The notes under the pieces were generated by a model. That model was not told the origin of the DNA. It saw nothing but the letters and a program-made list of their open reading frames with translations, and ran no database searches. A DNA stretch of 64,000 bases. Origin: Bradyrhizobium sp. CSA112 (GTDB taxonomy: Bacteria > Pseudomonadota > Alphaproteobacteria > Rhizobiales > Xanthobacteraceae). This document shows, in pieces, positions 42,953-51,900 of the stretch (its first letter is position 1; each line of letters starts with the position of its first letter). The position numbers and the translations under genes were made by a program. The DNA is taken from NCBI RefSeq assembly GCF_029051645.1, contig NZ_JAACFS010000003.1, forward strand, positions 62,001-126,000. Reading direction: 5' to 3'.

Positions 42953-43792
42953 ATGGCCCCGCTTTTCCATATCTATACCTGCGCACGGTCCAGCGATGTC
43001 AGCACATTGGAGCGAGATCTTTACCGTTCGCCATCAATTGCCAACTCTGATGTCGGTTTGACGATCCTGTGGAATCAGCCAAGCGCTGCAGCGGCCTACG
43101 CGCGCGCAATAGAGACAGCGACCGCCGATTTTCTCGTCTTTGCCCACTGCGATGTCTATTTTCCCGAAAACTGGTTTGAGCGGCTCGCATGGGAAATCGA
43201 TCGCCTTATGCTTCTCGATCCCAGTTGGGCGGTGGCTGCAAGCGGCGGTGTAACTGCAGCGGGTGAAGTCGTCGGGCGGACGTGGGATTGCTCCCTGGCG
43301 CCCTTGTTTCCGGAAAATGGGGGGCTGTTCGGCAAGGCATCGGACGGGCCTGTTCCCATTGTGAGCTTCGATGAAATGGCATTCGTGTTGCGGCGCGAGG
43401 CAGGCGTATCTTTCGATCCTCTGCTACCCGAATTCCATCTCTACGGCACCGATATTGCTCTTGAAGCGGAGCGGCAAGGGCGGACCTGTTACGGGCTCGA
43501 TATGCCCCTTATTCATAACGCCAAGCCGCAGTTGTCCCTCGGATCCGACTACGTTCGGTCATATCGCTATATGGTGCGAAAGTGGGCTGCCCGTTTGCCG
43601 GTGGCCACGACGTGCGGCGCACTCACACGCAATCCATTCGCCCTACCACTACGCAGATTGAGCATCCGGTATAAGGCGCTCTGTCGAAGATCTACCTACA
43701 CAGACCAGCGCGTTTCCGATCCTTCCGCGAAGGTAAGGGAGCTTGGAATCGATCGAGTGCTCGCCGCTCCATTGTCTCAAGCACGTGTCTGA
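42953..43792 (+). CDS. Glycosyltransferase, GT2-like (StrF-type domain)
   Basis: A 279-residue GT-A protein. ATADFLVFAHCDVYFPENW gives the metal-binding region with HCDV, DEMAFVLRREAGVSFDP is the acceptor side, and YGTDIALEAERQG the general-base site. The N-terminal FHIYTCARSSDVSTLERDL is a family-like start. It follows the methyltransferase gene closely. Specificity unknown. Confidence 0.8.
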   Translation: MAPLFHIYTCARSSDVSTLERDLYRSPSIANSDVGLTILWNQPSAAAAYARAIETATADFLVFAHCDVYFPENWFERLAWEIDRLMLLDPSWAVAASGGVTAAGEVVGRTWDCSLAPLFPENGGLFGKASDGPVPIVSFDEMAFVLRREAGVSFDPLLPEFHLYGTDIALEAERQGRTCYGLDMPLIHNAKPQLSLGSDYVRSYRYMVRKWAARLPVATTCGALTRNPFALPLRRLSIRYKALCRRSTYTDQRVSDPSAKVRELGIDRVLAAPLSQARV

Positions 43793-44043
43793 AACGAAAA
43801 TGAAGGTTTCTGTAGTGCACGGTTCACGACGGCAGTTGCTGCCTCTGGATTCTCACAATCGTGTCTGTGATCGAAAAGCCTGGCTGCGGAGGGGGACACG
43901 TCGCGCTCGGCGGCGACACTATCTTAGTGCGGGACGATCAAACCAAGCAACGAACGGCGACTACGTCATGCCGGGCAAACATCAGAACGCTCTGATGATA
44001 AGGAAATGCCCCACTGCCGGCGCCACATGACCGATTGTACGAC
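43793..44043. other. Gap between glycosyltransferase genes
   Basis: A frame beginning MKVSVVHGSRRQLL at 43801 looks like the start of a GT2 protein but gives way to unlikely sequence. It could be a short remnant of a lost glycosyltransferase. No other feature seen. Confidence 0.25.
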
Positions 44044-45291
44044 ATGGCGACCGAAATGAGCAGCAAGCACGGGACAGTGTTGTTCTTGGAGCATGAGGCC
44101 TCGCGGACGGGCGCGTCAATATTCCTTTTGCGATTGCTGCGCTGGTTGCGAGCAAACTCCGAGTTTGGAATTCATATTTTAGCTGGAAGTTCGGGAGAAA
44201 TGTTGTCGGAGTTTCAGTTCATCGGGACAGTCGACACAATTGAGCCGAGACCTACTCTCCCTTACAAAGTACTGCGTCGACTGAAAATGAGCAGTTGGCA
44301 CGACAAGAACCACTTGGCTAAGCTTCGTAAGGGTCTCGCGCGCGGCAACATTCGGCTAATTTACGCCAACTCGATAGCAAGCGCGAGAATGTTGGACTTT
44401 CTTTCCTTTCTCGCCTGCCCCGTGATCTGCCATGTTCACGAGCTCGATGGCGCTATTCAAGGCTTGGGACTGCAGAATATCAGGGTCCTGGAACGCCACA
44501 AATCGCATTACATTGCGGTTTCTCACGCCGTGCGACAAAATCTTACAGACAATTATGGGATTTCAGCTCGCAGGATTCAGACGATTCACGGTTTCATACC
44601 GCTTTCAAATGCTTCTGTTGCACAAGATCCATCACCTGAGGCTATCAGGCTCGAGCTCGGAATTCCTCAACACGCAAAAATAGTATGCGGCTGTGGCTCT
44701 ATTGAACATCGTAAGGGTATCGACCTTTTTTTAAGAGTCGCAGCCGAAGTCACCGAAAAAAATGGCGCTGCTGGCCCCCATTTCGTGTGGATTGGTGGAA
44801 AGCGTCAGAACGTACATGAAATGCGAAAACAAGTTTCGTCCTCTGGACTTCAGAACCTGGTCCATTTCATAGGAAACAGACCCAACGTTGCGCCATACTT
44901 CGAAGCAGCGGACATCTTTCTTCTGACTTCCAGGGAGGATCCGTTCCCGCTCGTGATGCTGGAGGCCGCGTTGCATCAGCTGCCTATTATCTGCTTTGAT
45001 CACACGGGCGGCGCGCCGGAGTTTTTGCAGCGCGATACGGGTTTCATCGTTCCGAAGTTTGATATTGAAAAAATGGCAGACAAAGTGGTGGAGCTTCTTG
45101 CGTCACCTGAGCTGTGCAGGCGAACGGGAACGGCTGCTAAGCAGAAAGTCATCAGCTGTCACGATCTGAGCGTCGGCGGCGCCAAAATTGCAAGCATAAT
45201 CGAATACATGCTGCGAGCAAGATCGACCGACATGTCCGAAAGTGCCGTGCGCGGGCTCAGTCCAGATCATAGTCGGGCGCCAGGTGTCTAA
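44044..45291 (+). CDS. Glycosyltransferase family 4 (GT-B)
   Basis: About 415 residues from ATG 44044 (another ATG lies at 44056). Motifs: EHEASRTGASIFLLRLLRWL, IYANSIASARMLDFL, CHVHELDGAIQ, GCGSIEHRKGIDLFLRVAAE, FHFIGNRPNVAPYF-like VHFIGNRPNV, and the donor site TSREDPFPLVMLEAALHQLP (EDPFPLVMLEA as Glu-x7-Glu). The ending overlaps no other gene; IS66 debris begins right after the stop. Confidence 0.92.
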   Translation: MATEMSSKHGTVLFLEHEASRTGASIFLLRLLRWLRANSEFGIHILAGSSGEMLSEFQFIGTVDTIEPRPTLPYKVLRRLKMSSWHDKNHLAKLRKGLARGNIRLIYANSIASARMLDFLSFLACPVICHVHELDGAIQGLGLQNIRVLERHKSHYIAVSHAVRQNLTDNYGISARRIQTIHGFIPLSNASVAQDPSPEAIRLELGIPQHAKIVCGCGSIEHRKGIDLFLRVAAEVTEKNGAAGPHFVWIGGKRQNVHEMRKQVSSSGLQNLVHFIGNRPNVAPYFEAADIFLLTSREDPFPLVMLEAALHQLPIICFDHTGGAPEFLQRDTGFIVPKFDIEKMADKVVELLASPELCRRTGTAAKQKVISCHDLSVGGAKIASIIEYMLRARSTDMSESAVRGLSPDHSRAPGV

Positions 45292-45296
45292 GACAA

Positions 45297-45562
45297 CATT
45301 AGTCGCCAAATGGTGCTCCTGATGCTCACCGCCGCGATCAGGTGAAAGAACACGACCGCCGGCGGATCTGGCCCGGCAACGGACGATCGTCGCGCTCATA
45401 GATCCAGAGCAGGCCGGTTCGCGCCTTGCCTTTGGCCACGACTGACACCGTGATGTCAGCCGCGTGGATGCGTTCGACGCAAGGACATGGCTTCGGATCG
45501 CCGCTACCGGCGGCATCAGGGTGCCGTCGCGGCGCCCACCGTATCCGTCCGGTGAAGGCCGC
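45297..45562 (-). pseudogene. IS66 TnpC fragment, opposite orientation
   Basis: On the minus strand with frame changes it reads VERIHAADITVSVVAKGKAR, TGLLWIYERDDRPLPG and SPDRGGEHQEHHLA. This matches the middle of the complete TnpC at 46424 (ERIHADDTTVPVLAKGKTR). It is an old truncated copy lying against the newer element. Confidence 0.8.
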
Positions 45563-45598
45563 CTTGCCGAGTGAGACGCGTTATTGAGAACTGTCCTT

Positions 45599-46006
45599 AT
45601 GGACAGTGATAGGCGCAGCGCCCAGGTTGAACGGCTCGAAGTGGTGGACACAGGCCGGCGGCGGCGCTGGTCCGAGGATGAGAAGCTCAAGATCGTCCTG
45701 GAGAGCTTACAGGCGCCGCGCCAGGTCGCTGCGACGGCGCGGCGATACGGCGTTTCGCGCTCATTGCTGCTCCGATGGCGACGGTCGTTTCGCCCCGAGC
45801 CGAAGGATGCCAACCATCAAACAGGCTTGGTACCGGCGATGGTGGTCGCGGAATCGGGGGCGACGCCTGGTCCAGTCGGGTCGGCCGGCGGCGTCGCGAT
45901 CGAGATCGAGTTCACGGCCGGGGTTCGGATGCGGATCACGGGTACGGTCGACGCGGCGACGCTAAAGGCCGCGGTCGCGGCACTGGCTGATGGACGGCCG
46001 CGGTGA
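45599..46006 (+). CDS. tnpA: IS66 accessory protein TnpA
   Basis: 135 residues from ATG 45599. The helix-turn-helix (RWSEDEKLKIVLESLQAP, QVAATARRYGVSRSLLLRWR) and a C-terminal part (VAIEIEFTAGVRMRITGTVD) are typical of IS66 TnpA. It overlaps tnpB by 4 bp. Confidence 0.88.
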   Translation: MDSDRRSAQVERLEVVDTGRRRRWSEDEKLKIVLESLQAPRQVAATARRYGVSRSLLLRWRRSFRPEPKDANHQTGLVPAMVVAESGATPGPVGSAGGVAIEIEFTAGVRMRITGTVDAATLKAAVAALADGRPR

Positions 46007-46350
46007 TCCCCATTGCGTCGGGCATACGGGTGTGGATTGCGACCGGCCATACCGATATGCGTCGCGGCATGAACTCGCTGGCCTTGCTGGTGCAGGAAGC
46101 CTTCAGGCGCGACCCGCACGGCGGCGACCTCTACGTGTTCCGTGGCAAGAGCGGCAAGCTCATCAAGATCCTTTGGCATGATGGGCTGGGTATGTCGCTC
46201 TACGCCAAGCGGCTGGAGCGCGGCCGCTTTCTCTGGCCGTCGTCGACTGATGGCGTGGTGACAATCACCCCGGCCCAGCTCGGCTACTTGCTGGAGGGCA
46301 TTGACTGGCGCATGCCGCAACACACGTGGCGACCGCAGGCGGCCGGCTGA
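46003..46350 (+). CDS. tnpB: IS66 accessory protein TnpB
   Basis: 115 residues from GTG 46003. It carries the IS66 Orf2 signature: VWIATGHTDMRRGMNSLALLV, GGDLYVFRGKSGKLIKILWHD, GMSLYAKRLERGRFLWP. Needed with TnpA and TnpC for transposition in studied IS66 members. Complete. Confidence 0.93.
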   Translation: MIPIASGIRVWIATGHTDMRRGMNSLALLVQEAFRRDPHGGDLYVFRGKSGKLIKILWHDGLGMSLYAKRLERGRFLWPSSTDGVVTITPAQLGYLLEGIDWRMPQHTWRPQAAG

Positions 46351-46423
46351 TCGCTGTGATTTGAATCGATGGCACGATCGGCAGTCCGGACAGAGACCGC
46401 GTCTTGTGATTCTCTGGTCGGCG

Positions 46424-47998
46424 ATGAGCGCCGATGATTCTCTCCCCGACGATGTGACCACGCTGAAGGCGATGCTGCTTGCCGAGCGAGCGGCCTGCTT
46501 GGCCGCGGAGGCGGAAGCTCAGGCACGGACACTGCTGATCGAGAAGCTCAAGCTCACGATCAAGAAGCTGCGGCACGAGCAGTTCGGACAGTCCTCCGAG
46601 CGAGGCGCATTGCTGGACCAGCTCGAGCTGCAGCTCGCCGATCTGGAAGAGAACGCCGCGCAAGCCGAGACTGCGGCGCAGATGGCCGCAGCCGACAAGA
46701 TTACGGTGGCACCATTCGAGCGCCGCAAGCCGGCGCGCCGGCCGCTGCCGGAGCATTTGCCGCGGGAGCGCATTGTCTATCCGGTGCCTGCGACCTGCCC
46801 ATGCTGCGGCGAAAACCGATTGCGTAAGATCGGCGAGGACGTGACCGAGATGCTAGAGTTCATCCCGCGCCAGTGGAAAGTGATCCAGCACGTGCGCGAG
46901 AAGCTCGTCTGCCGGGCCTGCGAGGCGATCACTCAGCCGCCGGCGCCCTCGCACCCGATTGCGCGTGGACGTGCGGGGCCGAAGCTGCTCGCTCATGTCT
47001 TGTTCGCCAAGTACGGCCTGCACCTGCCGCTCAATCGTCAGAGCGACGTCTACCAGCGCGAAGGCATCGACCTCGACATATCGACGCTCGCCGACTGGGT
47101 GGGCGCGTCGGCCGCAACCCTGATGCCGCTGGTCGATGCAATCCGGAGCCATGTCTTCGCTGCCGAGCGCATCCATGCAGACGACACCACGGTGCCGGTC
47201 CTGGCCAAGGGCAAGACGCGGACCGGCCGGCTCTGGACCTATGCGCGCGACGACCGACCGTTCGCCGGCCCCGATCCGCCGGCCGCCGTGTTCTTCTATT
47301 CGCCGGATCGTAGCGGTGAGCACCCGGAGCAACATCTGGCGGGCTATGCCGGGCTGATGCAGGCCGACGCCTATGCCGGTTTTGGCAAGCTCTACGAGGC
47401 CAATCGCAAAGCAGGTCCGATCATCGAGGCCGCGTGCTGGGCGCACGGCCGGCGCAAGTTCTTCGATCTGGCACGGCTCAGCAAGGCGCCGATCGCGGCC
47501 GAGGCGGTCAAGCGCATCGACGTCCTGTTCGCCATCGAGCGCGAGATCAACGGTCTCGCGCCGCAGGAGCGCCGGCACGTGCGCCAGGAGCGCAGTCGAC
47601 CATTGATCGCCGAACTGCACGCTTGGCTGCGCGAGCAGCGAGACAAGCTCTCCAGGAACAACGAGACGACCAAGGCGATCAACTACTGCCTCAGCCGCTG
47701 GGATGCATTCACCCGCTTCCTTGATGACGGGCGCCTGTGCATGTCGAACAACGCCGCCGAGCGCGAGCTACGGGCCGTCGCCGTGGGCAGAAGAAACTGG
47801 ACCTTCGCCGGCTCCGACGAGGGCGGTCGGCGTGCGGCTGCGATCTACACCCTCATCGCCACCGCCAAGCTCAGCGACATCGATCCACAAGCTTGGCTCG
47901 CCGACGTGCTGGCCCGCCTGCCAGATTACCCCGCCAAACGCATCCACGAACTCCTGCCTTGGAATTGGCGGCTTCAGAGCATCGCTCACGCGGCTTGA
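46424..47998 (+). CDS. tnpC: IS66 transposase TnpC
   Basis: 524 residues from ATG 46424. An N-terminal coiled-coil leads into KKLRHEQFGQSSERG, then a zinc-finger-like CPCCGENRL and CRAC, the LADWVGAS region and DDE residues including HADDTTVPVLAKGKTR, MQADAYAGFG and SNNAAERELRAVAVGRRNW. The length is normal for the family. Apparently intact. Confidence 0.93.
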   Translation: MSADDSLPDDVTTLKAMLLAERAACLAAEAEAQARTLLIEKLKLTIKKLRHEQFGQSSERGALLDQLELQLADLEENAAQAETAAQMAAADKITVAPFERRKPARRPLPEHLPRERIVYPVPATCPCCGENRLRKIGEDVTEMLEFIPRQWKVIQHVREKLVCRACEAITQPPAPSHPIARGRAGPKLLAHVLFAKYGLHLPLNRQSDVYQREGIDLDISTLADWVGASAATLMPLVDAIRSHVFAAERIHADDTTVPVLAKGKTRTGRLWTYARDDRPFAGPDPPAAVFFYSPDRSGEHPEQHLAGYAGLMQADAYAGFGKLYEANRKAGPIIEAACWAHGRRKFFDLARLSKAPIAAEAVKRIDVLFAIEREINGLAPQERRHVRQERSRPLIAELHAWLREQRDKLSRNNETTKAINYCLSRWDAFTRFLDDGRLCMSNNAAERELRAVAVGRRNWTFAGSDEGGRRAAAIYTLIATAKLSDIDPQAWLADVLARLPDYPAKRIHELLPWNWRLQSIAHAA

Positions 47999-48077
47999 GC
48001 CTAATCAGTCCTCCACCCAGAACGGCCTAACCGGGGGCCGTCACCGGATGCGTACCGCCCACCCCAGTCCGTGAGCG

Positions 48078-48235
48078 TTGATGGCCCCGGAAGCGGGAGC
48101 GACGCCCGGTCCCGTTGGGGCGGCTGGTGGGGCGATCGAGATCGAATTTGCCGCCGGGACTAGGATGCGGATCACGGTCGTGGTCCGCCGGCGCTAAAGG
48201 CGGCGGTGGCGGCGCTGGCTCCGTTCCGTCGGAGC
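48078..48235 (+). pseudogene. IS66 TnpA C-terminal fragment
   Basis: Reads EAGATPGPVGAAGGAIEIEF then AAGTRMRIT, matching the last third of the complete TnpA (ESGATPGPVGSAGG, EIEFTAGVRMRIT). Diverged, with the end frameshifted. A remnant of a separate copy. Confidence 0.75.
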
Positions 48236-48439
48236 GCGGGAGACGGTGGTCCCCCTCCGAGACCTGTTGATAAACTGCGGCGAAGTGAAGCAGGAGCGTC
48301 GAGCGGGGCGCCCGGCAGCGGGGAATAGCCGCTGATTTGCGTGTGAGCAAAGCTCTGCCCGACGATCCCGAGGTGTTGCCGGCGGCTGATTCGCACGGCC
48401 GCTGATCTCCCTCGTAGGTGCCCTGTGATCACGCGCAGC

Positions 48440-48500
48440 CTCTGCTATTAAATCAACTGCGTCCCCTAAAGGTCATTGAGAGTTAAATGATCGATGGCCG
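48440..48500. promoter_or_regulatory. AT-rich island upstream of giant secreted-protein gene
   Basis: TGCTATTAAATCAAC, GAGAGTTAAATGATCG. Less dense than other islands but with the same ATTAAAT/TTAAATGA motifs. Confidence 0.35.
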
Positions 48501-48824
48501 AGTAATGTCCTGTTAAAACAGAAAGTGGCTATTGCTAAAACAAGACGTACTCTGGGAATATAATCTAAGATCTGAGGAATATGATCTAAAGATCCGGCAA
48601 TATTCGTCCGGCCGCAGCCGCGAAGGTTTTATAAGCGGCTGTCCAGGATTCAAGCTCCGCATTATACGAGATTTTATTTTTCCGAATTTGAGATCAGGGA
48701 GGCTAAGCAACCTTGGCGATGGGGGCCAAATATCACCCCAGCGGAGCCGTGATGTGGTCGCAAAAAAGTCGTCGGTAACCAGCCAGTACGAGGAACGTAC
48801 GAACCGTCGCATGATGGTTTATGG

Positions 48825-48864
48825 ACTGACTTTGATTCGCAGTCACTGACTTTGGTTAACAGTC
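48825..48864. repeat. Two adjacent 20-bp direct repeats, possible operator
   Basis: ACTGACTTTGATTCGCAGTC (48825-48844) is followed at once by ACTGACTTTGGTTAACAGTC (48845-48864), 17 of 20 identical. Each has GACT/AGTC arms. They lie 82 bp before the secreted-protein start, a suitable place for a regulator bound on one face of the helix. Confidence 0.5.
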
Positions 48865-48946
48865 GAGGCATGCCGCTCGGGGGACAACTTCGAATTTGAG
48901 CGCATGTCAAAGGACACAAAAGTCAAATAATCAGGAGAACGGGTAG

Positions 48947-51900
48947 ATGGCAGTTAACGACGGCTCAGCAAATGCCCCGAATGGATCGCCGCAGGTTCCG
49001 AACTTGCTGGATAGCTATGCGACGCGTCCGCCGTGGGAGGTGGCCGGCGTTGACTACGCGGTTGGCATCCCGAGCGGTACGGTGCTCAAGAACCCTTCGA
49101 CCATCAACATGTCCGGGGTGTCGATCGACACCGCCAACCACCTGATCCGGGTGACCGGCAACAACGTCACCCTCGATGGCTACGACTTCAAGGGCTGGGG
49201 TGTTTACGTCACGAACGGTGCAAGCAATACGACCATCAAGAACTCGAATTTCCCCCCCGGCAGTTCGATCTACGCAGATCCATCGACATCCAATGTCAGC
49301 GTTATTGCCAACACGTTCGATCACACCGGTGATCGGGAATCGTCGGCATTCGTCACGTTGTCTGGCTCGGGAAACAAGATCGTGCAGTACAACTACATGC
49401 ACGATAGCGCGCAGCATTTCGTTGAACTCAACAACGGCGGCACGGTCAATTACAGCTACAATCTGATCATGGACGGCGGCACCGTCGCCGGTGCCCACCT
49501 CAATGTCTTGCAAATGATGGGCAGTTTTCCGAACACTGTCGTCTCCTACAATACGATCTATCAGTCACCACAGGCGGCTGGCGGCGAACTGATTCAGCTT
49601 GCTGATGGCGGTAATGGCCTCATTGCCAATAACACGATCATCGCGATCCCGGATGCGTCGGGCGATCCATCAGTCTCGGCCATGATCCATGCCCAGCCGG
49701 GAGAAACCGGTGTGGTGCAGAATAACTACATGTATGGCGGCGGAGCCTACTACTACTTCTATCCGGGGAGTGGGGGCGGTATCTCGATGACATATTCCGG
49801 CAACGTCGACATGGCGACCGGGAAGACGATCAACAAAGACAATAGCGTGACTGGAACGGCAACTCCGCCAACCACGCCGACCACTGTAGCCGCCCCTGTC
49901 ATCGAATCTTTCTCCACGGACAGCGGAACTACCGGCGATCACATCACCAACGACAACACGTTGACCCTGACCGGCAGGGCCCCCGCCAACAGCACGGTGA
50001 AGGTTTACGAAGGCTCGACCCAAATTGGCACCACGACCGCCAATTCGAGCGGTGCGTGGAGCTACACCACGTCTGCGCTGTCGGACGCCAGTCACACGCT
50101 GAAGGCGACCGCGACCAACTCGTCGGGACAGACCAGCGCGGCCTCATCCACGCTGTCAGTCGCGGTCGATACCAAAGCGCCGGCTGCGCCAACGATTGCC
50201 AGCAATACCGTCAACAGCGCGAGTCAGGTGGCGCTGTCGGGAAATGCCGAGGCGAACAGCACGATCAAGGTTTATGACGGCACGACGCAAGTCGGCACCG
50301 CCACCGCAAACTCGAACGGGGCCTGGAGCCTTACGACCTCTGCTCTAACGACCGGCTCGCATACCCTGACGGCGAAGGCGACCGACGCTGCAGGCAACGC
50401 GAGCGTCGCGTCCTCGGCTGTGAATCCCGTCATTGGAACCGGTTCCAACCCGGCTCCCAATCCCAACCCTACTCCCAATCCGGGTGGCGGGGCAGGCGAT
50501 GGCTCCAGCAATGCGCCGGCGGGAGCCCCCCAGGTTGCGAACCTGCTCAACGAGTATGGGGCGAACCGGGCGCCGTGGAAGGTTGCCGGCGTGGATTATC
50601 ATGTCGGGGTACCCGACGGCCAGGTATTGAAGAATCCGGCGACGATCTCCATGGCTGGGGTGACGGTGAATGCGTCGAGCCACATCGTGACCGTCACGGG
50701 CAACAACGTCACCCTTGATGGCTACGATTTCTCCCTGAACGGCGGCTGGGGCGTGGTCATTAACGGCACCAATACGACGATCCTGAATTCCAACTTCAAG
50801 ATCGGCGCCAACGGCAATGCCCCGATCCTCGGGACGCAATCGTCCGGGAACGTGTATGTCGGCAACACCACCATCGACGGCAGCAACGTTGGCGTGGCGG
50901 GCACGCAAGGACAGCATGGCCTCATCACGATGCGCGGTTCAGGTACGCTGACGGTGGATCATTCCTGGCTCAAGAATGCCGGCAACGACATGATCCAGAT
51001 GCATAATAGTGGGCCAGCCGCTGTTGTGATCCAGTATAATCTGATCCAGAACGCCGGAATGACTCCGGGCGCGCATGGCGACTATTTGGAATTCGTTGGT
51101 GGGCCGTACACCGCCACCGTCATGTACAATACGACCACCCAGAATGGCGGTATTACGCAGGGCTTCATGATCGAGTCCGATCTCGCCGACAGCGCGGGCA
51201 ATATTACCCTCAAGGGTATCATTACCTCTGGCGAAATTGGCTATAATACGATGATGGGCAGCGTCAACGCGTTCACCGCGGTCACGGTGCCGTCTCTCGT
51301 GAACACGTTCAAGGTGCACGACAACTATTTCGATCCGTCAGAATCTCTCGCGGGGCTGGCCATCGGTGGCATCCGTGGCGGCCCGAACGACAGCAGCGCC
51401 AAGACAGTGTACGTGCACAACGTAAATATGGTGTCGGGCAGCATTCTGCAGGATGCAAATGCCCCCACGACGCCGAGCACGCCAAGCGCTCCAGTGATCG
51501 CCTCCTTCTCCAACGATACCGGAGCGGCCGGCGATGGCATCACCAACGATAATACCCTCGCGTTGAAGGGGACCGCTGCGGCCAACAGCACCATCAAGAT
51601 TTACGATGGCTCGACCCAGATCGGTGCAGCGACCGCCAGCTCGACGGGGAGCTGGGACTACATCACCTCGGTCCTGACCGACGCCAAGCACGTGCTGACC
51701 GCGACCGCGACCAGCCCGAGCGGCCAGACCAGCGCCAAGTCCGGTGCGGTGACCGTGACGGTGGATACGGCGGCGCCGACTACCCCGGTCTTGAGCACCA
51801 ACGCCATCGTCAATACCAATCAGGTTAAGCTGTCCGGGACCGCGGAGGCCAACAGCACGGTCACCGTCTACGACGGGACCACGGTGGTCGGGACGGGGAC

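Larger units (their letters stand above)
45570..48070 (+). mobile_element. IS66-family insertion sequence
   Basis: About 2.5 kb with tnpA, tnpB and tnpC in the standard order. Coding parts are intact. I could not identify matching terminal inverted repeats, so the limits are approximate. Older IS66 fragments lie on both sides (45297-45562 minus; 48078-48235 plus), so the site has received several related insertions. Confidence 0.8.
48236..48946. other. Upstream region of the giant secreted-protein gene
   Basis: About 700 bp with no convincing gene; a 105-codon frame at 48532 lacks family likeness. It contains an AT-rich island (48440-48500) and a 20-bp tandem repeat (48825-48864). The ribosome site AGGAG at 48933-48937 is placed nine bases before ATG 48947. 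Confidence 0.45.

Noticed and set aside
46853..47620. 255-codon minus-strand frame inside IS66 tnpC
   Set aside because: Antisense shadow of the intact transposase gene.
48532..48849. 105-codon frame before the giant secreted-protein gene
   Set aside because: It runs through the tandem 20-bp repeats and promoter region and has no protein-like motif.
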